16,139 nucleotides of DNA from Actinomycetota bacterium. Lineage in GTDB: Bacteria; Actinomycetota; Humimicrobiia; Humimicrobiales; Humimicrobiaceae. Shown here in pieces: positions 7,199 through 13,485 of this stretch. Under the pieces are notes generated by a model. It saw only the letters and a program-made list of their open reading frames with translations, was not told the DNA's origin and did not search any database. Position 1 is the first letter of the stretch. The number at the start of each line of letters is the position of its first letter. Both the position numbers and the translations under genes were made by a program. The stretch lies in NCBI GenBank assembly GCA_003567835.1, contig PWYO01000165.1:1-16139 (forward strand). Direction: 5' to 3'.

Positions 7199-7204
7199 TA
7201 TAAT
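7199..7204 (+). promoter_or_regulatory. Candidate -10 element for archease-rtcB
   Basis: A perfect TATAAT at 7199-7204 lies 31 bases before the archease TTG start and would give a leader of about 25 bases containing the Shine-Dalgarno GGGAAGGA. The best -35 (TTGGCT, 7173-7178) is 20 bases away, longer than usual. Confidence 0.45.
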
Positions 7205-7235
7205 AATTGGTTCATCATTTTGGGAAGGATTTTTT

Positions 7236-7670
7236 TTGAACAAACCATACAAGCAGGTGGAGCACCCCTCGGATATTGGTCTGGAGGTCTGGGGGTCTAG
7301 CGTTTATGCACTTTTTGCACATGCTGCAGAAGGAATGTTTGCAGTGATGACCGACCTTGAAACAGTCAGCCCAAAAAAAAAGATCCTATTGAAGGTTAAA
7401 GAGGATGCGGCTTGCGGCTATGAAGAAGCTTTGGTGGCATGGCTGGAAGAGCTTATTTTTCAATTTGAGACTGAGAAAAATATGTTATGCAGGTTTCATA
7501 TGACCAAGGTCAACATAAAAGACGGCCTGGATATCCAAGCAGAAGGCTGGGGAGAGCGTTTTGTTTCCAGTCGGCATGAAATCAAATTAGGCATAAAGGC
7601 GGTGACCTATCAGGGACTTGAAGTAAGAAAAAATAAGAAATGGAAAGCAAAAGTTATATTTGATGTATGA
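7236..7670 (+). CDS. Archease, activator of RtcB RNA ligase
   Basis: A 144-residue archease, the small protein that accelerates guanylation and turnover of RtcB and broadens its nucleotide use. Family signatures are present: the N-terminal metal-binding motif VEHPSDIGLEVWG (residues 8-20) with its conserved His and Asp, the helix ALVAWLEELIFQFET (near 67-81), the C-terminal strand HEIKLGIKAVTYQGLEV, and the terminal VIFDV that closes the acidic metal site. The length is normal. The start is TTG at 7236: GGGAAGGA (7222-7229) is six bases upstream and no ATG is suitably placed. rtcB follows directly; its Shine-Dalgarno overlaps the archease stop, which supports co-transcription and a shared RNA repair or splicing role. 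Confidence 0.95.
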   Translation: MNKPYKQVEHPSDIGLEVWGSSVYALFAHAAEGMFAVMTDLETVSPKKKILLKVKEDAACGYEEALVAWLEELIFQFETEKNMLCRFHMTKVNIKDGLDIQAEGWGERFVSSRHEIKLGIKAVTYQGLEVRKNKKWKAKVIFDV

Positions 7671-7680
7671 GGTGATCAAA

Positions 7681-7752
7681 TTGTCTAAATATCCAATACA
7701 AAAATACATGATTATAAATGGGAAATACCCCAAGACAAAGAACTGGGTATGA
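7681..7752 (+). other. Out-of-frame 5' segment of rtcB: strong initiation site, 23-codon frame, frameshift
   Basis: The best ribosome binding site of this junction, GAGGTGAT (7669-7676), directs initiation at TTG 7681. The frame from there reads SKYPIQKYM and stops at TGA 7750-7752, overlapping the ATG at 7749 as ATGA. In the frame of rtcB, the bases from about 7704 to 7748 encode IHDYKWEIPQDKELG, which fits the conserved N-terminus of long-form RtcB proteins (Y/R-x-WEIP then GM-R/K-VP). One extra A in the A5 run at 7700-7704, or a -1 ribosomal shift there, would join the two into a 483-residue RtcB starting at 7681. It is either a real frameshift, a base missing from the assembly, or a recoding site. 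Confidence 0.75.
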
Positions 7753-9131
7753 AGGTTCCTGCAGTTATTTTTGCCGATGCCCAGATCCTGGAGCATGCAG
7801 TGGCCGAAAATACCCTGGACCAGGTGGTCAATGTGGCCACACTTCCGGGAATCGTAGGCGCTTCCCTGGCTATGCCCGATATTCATTATGGTTACGGGTT
7901 CCCCATAGGGGGTGTGGCGGCCATCGATGCCCAGGAAGGTGTAATCTCTCCCGGCGGGGTTGGCTTTGACATATCATGCGGGGTGAGAATACTCAAAACC
8001 AATCTCTGCTATACGGATATCAAGGACAAGATCAAAGATATTATGGGACACCTATCCTTTTCTGTGCCCAAGGGTGTGGGAAGTACCGGAAAAATTACCA
8101 TTTCCAAAAACAAAATGGCAAAGCTTCTGCAAAAAGGTGCACACTGGGCAGTAGAAAATGGGTATGGATGGGAACAGGATTTGGAATATGTGGAAGACAA
8201 TGGCTGTATGCCTGGCGCAGAGCCTGAGCATGTTTCCGAAAGAGCATTTAAACGGGGATATGACCAGCTGGGCACCCTTGGATCCGGCAACCATTTTTTA
8301 GAAATCCAAAGGGTTGAAGATATCTATGATGAAGATGCTGCCAAGCAATTTGGCTTAGAGCCCGGCCAAATTACCATCATGATCCATTCCGGTTCAAGGG
8401 GCCTTGGGCACCAGATCTGCAGCGACTATATCAAGGTGATGGCCGGGGCATCAGCCAAATACAATATCCAGTTGGTCGACAGGCAGCTTGCCTGCGCTCC
8501 TTTGCATTCTCCTGAAGGGCAGCGGTATTATGGGGCTATGGCCTGTGCAGTTAATTTTGCCGTAGCCAACCGGCATTGCCTGGCGCATTGGGTAAGACTG
8601 AGCTTGGAGCAATATTTTAAGCAGTCTGCCTCCCGCCTGGGTCTGGAACTGATATACGATGTTTCCCACAATATTGCAAAAATAGAAGAGCACACCTACC
8701 AGGGACAGAAAAGAAAGCTGTGCGTGCACCGCAAGGGTGCTACCCGGTCTTTTGGCCCACACAGCAAATATATTCCTCAGGCCTATCAAGAAATCGGACA
8801 GCCGGTGATTATTCCCGGAGACATGGGACGCTATTCGTATATCCTGTTGGGAACAGAGAAATCGATGGAAGAAAGTTTTGGCTCTACCTGTCATGGTGCA
8901 GGAAGGATGCTCAGCAGAACCAAAGCCAAAAAGACGGTGCGGGGCCAGCACATAAGAGATGATCTTTTTGCCCAGCAGGGAATTGTGGTCATGGCTGAAA
9001 GCATGTCAGGGCTTGCTGAAGAAGCGCCTATTGCCTACAAGGATGTAAAGGATGTAGTCCATGTAGCCCATCATGCGGGCTTGTCCACCAAAGTACTGCG
9101 CTTAAAACCCCTTGGCGTATTAAAAGGGTAA
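7749..9131 (+). CDS. rtcB: RtcB RNA-splicing ligase (N-terminus displaced by frameshift)
   Basis: RtcB joins RNA 2',3'-cyclic phosphate or 3'-phosphate ends to 5'-OH ends using GTP and Mn2+, in tRNA splicing or RNA repair. From ATG 7749 there are 460 residues containing the whole catalytic core: LAMPDIHYGYGFPIGGVAA (40-58), metal ligands Asp74 and Cys77 in GFDISCGVR, GSGNHFLE with His182, IHSGSRGLGHQ with His213, YDVSHNIAKIEEH with His307, and STCHGAGR with His382, equivalent to the histidine that becomes guanylated. The ATG lacks a Shine-Dalgarno. About 23 N-terminal residues conserved in the long-form family are encoded just upstream in another frame, so 7749 is probably not the ancestral start. 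The core looks intact and under constraint, with no other lesions. It is paired with archease directly upstream. Confidence 0.95.
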   Translation: MKVPAVIFADAQILEHAVAENTLDQVVNVATLPGIVGASLAMPDIHYGYGFPIGGVAAIDAQEGVISPGGVGFDISCGVRILKTNLCYTDIKDKIKDIMGHLSFSVPKGVGSTGKITISKNKMAKLLQKGAHWAVENGYGWEQDLEYVEDNGCMPGAEPEHVSERAFKRGYDQLGTLGSGNHFLEIQRVEDIYDEDAAKQFGLEPGQITIMIHSGSRGLGHQICSDYIKVMAGASAKYNIQLVDRQLACAPLHSPEGQRYYGAMACAVNFAVANRHCLAHWVRLSLEQYFKQSASRLGLELIYDVSHNIAKIEEHTYQGQKRKLCVHRKGATRSFGPHSKYIPQAYQEIGQPVIIPGDMGRYSYILLGTEKSMEESFGSTCHGAGRMLSRTKAKKTVRGQHIRDDLFAQQGIVVMAESMSGLAEEAPIAYKDVKDVVHVAHHAGLSTKVLRLKPLGVLKG

Positions 9132-9172
9132 CCTGTTTGGTCTATCCACAGAAAACCATATGGCTGATAATT

Positions 9173-9203
9173 AAAAATATTTATATGGTCCATGGATATT
9201 TTT
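9173..9203 (+). terminator. AT-rich hairpin after rtcB, possible weak terminator
   Basis: AAAAATAT (9173-9180) and ATATTTTT (9196-9203) can pair around a 15-base loop that itself contains ATGG/CCAT. The 3' side ends in a T run. It lies 42 bases after the rtcB stop. With almost no G-C pairs the stem is unstable, so it is only a candidate. Confidence 0.3.
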
Positions 9204-9211
9204 AAAATAAA

Positions 9212-9220
9212 TGCTATAAT
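9212..9220 (+). promoter_or_regulatory. Extended -10 promoter of the five-gene synthase operon
   Basis: TGCTATAAT at 9212-9220 combines the TGN extension with a perfect TATAAT. Transcription would start near 9227 and leave a leader of about 93 bases before the first synthase ATG. No clear -35 hexamer is seen 16-18 bases upstream, which an extended -10 can tolerate. It is the only strong -10 in the 188 bp between rtcB and the operon. Confidence 0.55.
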
Positions 9221-9225
9221 AATCC

Positions 9226-9280
9226 ATATTTGGTAATATTTATAAAAATTGCCATAATTTAAAATATATTACCAAAATAT
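9226..9280. promoter_or_regulatory. Inverted repeat at the predicted transcription start (operator or leader hairpin)
   Basis: ATATTTGGTAATAT (9226-9239) and ATATTACCAAAATAT (9266-9280) are inverted copies of each other apart from one extra A in the right arm, separated by 26 AT-rich bases. The left arm starts at the predicted +1 of the operon promoter. The arms could be two half-sites for a repressor or could pair in the mRNA leader ahead of the ribosome binding site GAGAGG (9306-9311). No riboswitch or T-box family is recognisable. Confidence 0.5.
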
Positions 9281-9319
9281 AGGGGAAATTAGCATTTTTT
9301 ATAAAGAGAGGCGATAAAA

Positions 9320-10531
9320 ATGAAAGGGATAGGCTTACTCACAGAATTTTCACACAAAGCGGGGTACAAGATCGATCCCAGCAAAATCAAGATTGATGAT
9401 ACCACCTTAAGGGATGGTGAACAAACCGCAGGGGTTGTATTTGCCAATGAAGAGAAAGTCCATATAGCCAAAATGTTGGATAAGGTGGGCGTGCATCAAA
9501 TAGAGGCAGGGATACCGGCGATGGGCGGTGATGAAAAAAAAGCGATAAAAAAGATCGCATCATTGAACCTGAACTGCAGTGTGCTGGGCTGGAACCGGGC
9601 AGTCAAGTCCGATATTGATTCTTCCCTGGACTGCGGTGTGGATGCAGTGGCCATTTCCATATCTTCATCGGATATCCATATTGAACATAAGTTGAAAAAA
9701 AGCAGGGAATGGGTGCTGGAAAGCGTAAAAAAAAGCGTGGATTATGCAAAAAGCCGCAACCTGTATGTATCCGTCAATGCAGAAGATGCTTCCAGGTCGG
9801 ATATGGAGTTTTTGCTTAAATTTGCCAGGACCGCCAGGGATGCAGGGGCTGACCGTTTAAGGTACTGCGATACCTTGGGCATACTGGATCCTTTTGACAC
9901 CTTTATGCGGGTGAAAAATATCATCGATATCATCGGCATTGATATAGAAATGCATACCCATAATGATTTTGGGATGGCCATTGCCAATGCCATTGCAGGC
10001 ATTAAGGCAGGGGCCACCTATGTCAATACCACCATCAATGGTTTGGGTGAAAGGGCAGGCAATGCCGCTTTTGAAGAACTGATTATGGCCCTCAAACACA
10101 TAGAAGGGGTAGACATTGGATTTAAGAGCACCCTGCTGCGTTCTCTTTCAGAATACGTATCCCATGCTTCCAACCGCATACTTCCCACCTGGAAGCCCAT
10201 TGTAGGGGGCAACCTTTTTGTCTATGAGGGGGAAAACAAAGCAGATTCTGTCCGAAAAGACCCCAAAACTTTTGAGCTTTTCAGTGCAGAAGAGGTAGGT
10301 TTGGAAAGAAAAACCATTATTGGAAAGTATTCGGGGGCCCGTTCACTGATGGCTAAGCTGGAGGAGATGGGCTATAAAATCAATGAAAGCCAGGCCCAAG
10401 AATTGGTGGGAATCATCAGGGACCAATCCGTGGCTTTAAAGAGATCGCTTTTTGACAGTGAGATTGGCGATGCATATAAATCCTATATGCAAAAAAAACA
10501 AAATAAAACCAAGATGAAGGGAGGGAAATAG
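9320..10531 (+). CDS. Homocitrate/Re-citrate/isopropylmalate synthase family protein, subunit 1 (keeps barrel, lacks lid motifs)
   Basis: A 403-residue DRE-TIM metallolyase of the NifV/AksA/Re-citrate synthase size class; it lacks the C-terminal leucine-regulatory domain of long LeuA. These enzymes condense acetyl-CoA with a 2-oxoacid. The barrel is intact: IDDTTLRDGEQTAGVVF with metal ligand Asp32, IEAGIPAMGG as in NifV, SSSDIHIEHKL, NAEDASRSDMEFL, CDTLG, metal ligands His212 and His214 in HTHNDFGMA, and Asn248 in GLGERAGNAAFEE. The lid motif that should read HESGIHADG instead reads YEGENKADS (302-310), and the usual GKHSG is GKYSG. The two lid-motif histidines and the GKHSG histidine, all of which normally reach a partner's active site, are absent. 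GAGAGG (9306-9311) precedes the ATG. The next gene, a paralog with the opposite set of losses, starts 4 bases on. The substrate is inferred from the operon as oxaloacetate or 2-oxoglutarate. Confidence 0.9.
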   Translation: MKGIGLLTEFSHKAGYKIDPSKIKIDDTTLRDGEQTAGVVFANEEKVHIAKMLDKVGVHQIEAGIPAMGGDEKKAIKKIASLNLNCSVLGWNRAVKSDIDSSLDCGVDAVAISISSSDIHIEHKLKKSREWVLESVKKSVDYAKSRNLYVSVNAEDASRSDMEFLLKFARTARDAGADRLRYCDTLGILDPFDTFMRVKNIIDIIGIDIEMHTHNDFGMAIANAIAGIKAGATYVNTTINGLGERAGNAAFEELIMALKHIEGVDIGFKSTLLRSLSEYVSHASNRILPTWKPIVGGNLFVYEGENKADSVRKDPKTFELFSAEEVGLERKTIIGKYSGARSLMAKLEEMGYKINESQAQELVGIIRDQSVALKRSLFDSEIGDAYKSYMQKKQNKTKMKGGK

Positions 10532-10534
10532 AAA

Positions 10535-11710
10535 ATGGCCATAACCAAAGACAAAAGACAAATCAATATTATCGATACCACTCTGCGCAATGGAGAATTG
10601 ACTGCAGGGGTGGTTTTTTCCAAACACGAAAAACTGCGGATTGCCAAACTGCTGGAGGAGATTGGGGTGCCTGAAATTGAGATCGGGACTCCTTATCTGG
10701 GGGAAGTGGAACGGGACATTATGAAGGCCATTATTGATTCGCCCATAAAAAGTACATTATATGCCTATTGTGAGGCCAATCCCCAGCATGTGGAATATGC
10801 AGCACAGACCGGCATCAAGCATGTGATACTGAATATATCCACGTCCGATATACATATTAAAAAGAAGTATCATAAAAATAAAACCTGGGTGGTAAACAAG
10901 CTAAAGGAGATTATCAGGACTGCGAAAAAAAATGACCTGAATTTTATTGTAGCTGCTGAAGATGCCACCAGAACTGATTTGGAGTTTTTGTTAAAAATCA
11001 TGCATATTGCCCAAAAAAAAGGTGCAGAGAGATTTAGGATATGCGATACAGTCTCTCAGTTTGACCCTTTCCGGACATTCCTGAATATCAATAGTGTCAA
11101 GGATGCGGTGGATATCCCTGTTGAAGTGTACAACCATAATGATTTTGGAATGGCCACTGCCAATGGAATGGCCGCCATTCGGGCCGGCGCCAGCAGTATT
11201 GTGGTTTCTGTAGGCGGACTTGGAGAAGGTACTGGAAATGCCGCTTTGGAGGAAATTGTCATGGCCTTAAAATATTTGGAAAATATTGAACTGGGCATTA
11301 CCACCACCAAGTTTAGAGAAGTTGCTGAATATGTGGCCAAAGCATCGGCCAGGGCCATACCCATATGGAAGGCCATAGTGGGCACCAATGTGTTTGCCCA
11401 TGAATCGGGCATCCATGCTGACGGGGTGATAAAAAATCCTAGAAATTATGAGGTTTTCAATCCCAGCGAAGTGGGTCTTACCAGGCAGCTGGTGGTTGGC
11501 AAACATTCTGGATCGCATACCATTCTGCATAAGTTCAAAGAGTTTGGCATAGACCTTACCGACAAAGACGCCAATGAAATACTAGCTCTGGCTCGGTCCA
11601 TGGCTGTAGATCTCAAGCGGACTCTTTTTGATAAGGAACTGATGTATATCTATCAAGAACATAAGCAAAAAAAAGAAAAAGAAAAAATAGAGCCGCTGGG
11701 CAGTGAGTAG
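10535..11710 (+). CDS. Homocitrate/Re-citrate/isopropylmalate synthase family protein, subunit 2 (keeps lid motifs, barrel degenerate)
   Basis: A 391-residue paralog of the preceding protein, similar over its whole length. The conserved DTTLRDGEQ reads DTTLRNGEL, changing metal ligand Asp to Asn19 and Gln to Leu22. HxHND reads YNHND, so the first metal histidine is Tyr199. DTxG reads DTVS. Asn235 in GLGEGTGNAALEE, SDIHI and AEDATRTDLEF are kept. The C-terminal lid is textbook: FAHESGIHADGV (His289, His294), then NPSEVGLTRQLVVGKHSGSH. The metal site of this barrel is probably dead, while its lid could complete the active site of the other subunit, as lids do across the dimer in this family. 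A strong AAGGGAGGGAAA precedes the ATG, 3 bases lie between the genes, and expression is surely coupled. The alternative is a separate enzyme with altered metal chemistry. Confidence 0.9.
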   Translation: MAITKDKRQINIIDTTLRNGELTAGVVFSKHEKLRIAKLLEEIGVPEIEIGTPYLGEVERDIMKAIIDSPIKSTLYAYCEANPQHVEYAAQTGIKHVILNISTSDIHIKKKYHKNKTWVVNKLKEIIRTAKKNDLNFIVAAEDATRTDLEFLLKIMHIAQKKGAERFRICDTVSQFDPFRTFLNINSVKDAVDIPVEVYNHNDFGMATANGMAAIRAGASSIVVSVGGLGEGTGNAALEEIVMALKYLENIELGITTTKFREVAEYVAKASARAIPIWKAIVGTNVFAHESGIHADGVIKNPRNYEVFNPSEVGLTRQLVVGKHSGSHTILHKFKEFGIDLTDKDANEILALARSMAVDLKRTLFDKELMYIYQEHKQKKEKEKIEPLGSE

Positions 11711-11722
11711 AAAGGAAAAATA

Positions 11723-12979
11723 TTGGGAAAAACAATTGCGGAAAAAATCATATCAAGCCGGGCAGGCAGGCAGGTGCAGGCCAAAGACATTGTAGTGGTA
11801 GATGTGGATGTGGTGATGGCCCAGGACGGCACAGGGCCTCTGGCAGTCAGCCAGGTAGAAAAAATGGGTTTTAGCAAAATCAAAAAACCCAGTTCATCCA
11901 TTTTATTTATTGACCATGCAGCACCAAGCCCCCGGAAAGAATTATCCAATTCCCATATGGTGCTAAGAAAATTTGCACAACAAACCGGTGCGGTGGTCAG
12001 TGATGTGGGAGAAGGGGTATGTCATCAGCTGCTGGTTGAACAATATGTTTGTCCCGGGGATGTTGTAATCGGGGCGGATTCGCATACTTGTACATCCGGT
12101 GCATTGGGGGCCTTTGCCACTGGTATGGGCTCAACAGACATAGCCGTTGGATTTGCCTTGGCACAGACCTGGCTCATGGTGCCTGAAACCATCCACATTA
12201 ACCTGCAGGGAACCCTGCCCAAAGGTGTTTTTGCCAAGGACATCATCATTGATCTTATTGGCAAAATAACTTCAGACGGTGCCACCTATAAGGCCTTGGA
12301 ATTTTCAGGAAGCATGCTGGAAACCATGACCATAGATGACCGTTTTACCATATCCAATATGGCGGTGGAAGCAGGTGCCAAAACCGGTCTTTTCCCTGCT
12401 GATCAAGTGACCGAAGCATACCTGGCTGAACGGGGTAGAAAAAAATGTTTCCAAGAGATAAAGGCGGATGCCGATGCTGCGTATGTGCAGACCATTGATA
12501 TGGACTGCAGCAAGCTGGAACCGATGGTTTCCAAGCCCCACACTGTGGACAACACCGTGCCGGTGGATCAGCTGGACCGGATAAGCATCGACCAGGTTTT
12601 TTTGGGCAGCTGCACCAATGGCCGCCTGGGGGATCTGGCTCTGGCAGCAGAGATTCTTAAAGGGAAAAAAGTGGCCAGCGGCATAAGGCTGATTGTGGTG
12701 CCTGCATCCAGGGAAGTATATTTGAAAGCCATCCAGAAGGGCATCATAGAGGTGCTGACCCAGGCAGGTGCTGCGGTCATGGCGCCCGGATGCGGCCCAT
12801 GTGTTGGGGTTCATGAAGGCATACTTGGCGATGGGGAGGTTTGTCTTTCCACACAAAATAGGAATTTTAAAGGAAGGATGGGCAACCCGGATTCTTATAT
12901 CTATCTTTGCTCTCCGGCAACAGCAGCCTGGAGTGCAGTCAAAGGCTATATTGCAGACCCCAGGGAGGTATGGGCATAA
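11723..12979 (+). CDS. Aconitase-family hydro-lyase, large subunit (LeuC/HacA-like)
   Basis: A 418-residue large subunit of a two-subunit [4Fe-4S] hydro-lyase of the isopropylmalate isomerase/homoaconitase/aconitase superfamily. It isomerises the tertiary alcohol made by the synthase into the secondary one. Visible motifs are MGKTIAEKIIS, VDVDVVMAQDGTGPLA, DHAAPSP, GADSHTCTSGALGAFATGMG with the conserved substrate-site residues, and the cluster cysteines: Cys297 in GSCTNGR, and Cys357 and Cys360 in APGCGPCVG. The length is that of the archaeal-type LeuC/HacA, shorter than proteobacterial LeuC. Translation starts at TTG 11723, six bases after AAAGGA; there is no competing ATG. It follows synthase subunit 2 by 12 bases and overlaps the small-subunit ATG by one base (TAATG). 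The large subunit does not determine whether the substrate is citrate, homocitrate or isopropylmalate. Confidence 0.95.
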   Translation: MGKTIAEKIISSRAGRQVQAKDIVVVDVDVVMAQDGTGPLAVSQVEKMGFSKIKKPSSSILFIDHAAPSPRKELSNSHMVLRKFAQQTGAVVSDVGEGVCHQLLVEQYVCPGDVVIGADSHTCTSGALGAFATGMGSTDIAVGFALAQTWLMVPETIHINLQGTLPKGVFAKDIIIDLIGKITSDGATYKALEFSGSMLETMTIDDRFTISNMAVEAGAKTGLFPADQVTEAYLAERGRKKCFQEIKADADAAYVQTIDMDCSKLEPMVSKPHTVDNTVPVDQLDRISIDQVFLGSCTNGRLGDLALAAEILKGKKVASGIRLIVVPASREVYLKAIQKGIIEVLTQAGAAVMAPGCGPCVGVHEGILGDGEVCLSTQNRNFKGRMGNPDSYIYLCSPATAAWSAVKGYIADPREVWA

Positions 12980-13485
12980 TGGAACAGAAAAAGTTAAAGG
13001 GAAACAGTTTTAAGTTTGGCGATGACATATCCACAGACCTGATTGCGCCGGGCAGATATTTTCATTTGCGGTCCAATCTTGCCGAGCTGGCCAAACATGT
13101 GCTCGAGGATGCAGATCCCCAGTTTGCCAAAAAGGTAAAGAAAGGCGATTTTGTGGTGGGTGGCAGAAACTTTGGCCTTGGTTCCAGCAGGGAGCATGCC
13201 CCTGCAATCATAAAGCTTGCCGGTGTGGGGGCGGTACTGGCGAAGTCATTTGCCAGAATTTTTTTTAGGAACTGTATCAACGTGGGGATTCCTGCGCTCA
13301 TATGCGACACGGATCAAATTGATGAGCAAAATCTGTTGGAAATTGACTTATCAGAAGGAATTATCTATAACCGCAGCAAAGATACACAGATACAGTTTAA
13401 TCCTCTTCCTCCGGTTATGATTAAAATATTATCTGATGGCGGATTAACTGAACATATTAAAAAAAACAAGGGGTTTAATCTATGA
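12979..13485 (+). CDS. Aconitase-family hydro-lyase, small subunit (LeuD/HacB-like)
   Basis: A 168-residue swivelling-domain subunit, partner of the preceding protein. FKFGDDISTDLIAPGRY (11-27) and GGRNFGLGSSREHAPA with the catalytic-serine loop are diagnostic, followed by VLAKSFARIFFRNCINVGIP. The substrate-recognition loop after GRY reads FHLRSN. In characterised two-subunit enzymes this loop carries YLRT-like sequences in homoaconitases and other hydrophobic forms in isopropylmalate isomerases. FHLR keeps an arginine but matches neither, so a tricarboxylate such as citrate/isocitrate is plausible but unproved. I chose ATG 12979, preceded by GGGAGGT (12963-12969), over an in-frame ATG at 12907, which lies inside the large-subunit gene without a ribosome site. 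Its stop overlaps the next gene's start as ATGA. Confidence 0.94.
   Translation: MEQKKLKGNSFKFGDDISTDLIAPGRYFHLRSNLAELAKHVLEDADPQFAKKVKKGDFVVGGRNFGLGSSREHAPAIIKLAGVGAVLAKSFARIFFRNCINVGIPALICDTDQIDEQNLLEIDLSEGIIYNRSKDTQIQFNPLPPVMIKILSDGGLTEHIKKNKGFNL

Noticed and set aside
9320..11710. Interpretation as ordinary leuA of the leucine pathway
   Set aside because: Both proteins are about 400 residues without the LeuA regulatory domain, resemble NifV-type enzymes in the barrel, and the adjoining dehydrogenase has isocitrate-type residues; not fully excluded.
12907..12978. Longer start for the small hydro-lyase subunit
   Set aside because: It lies inside the large-subunit gene; ATG 12979 has a strong GGGAGGT and gives the family-typical N-terminus.
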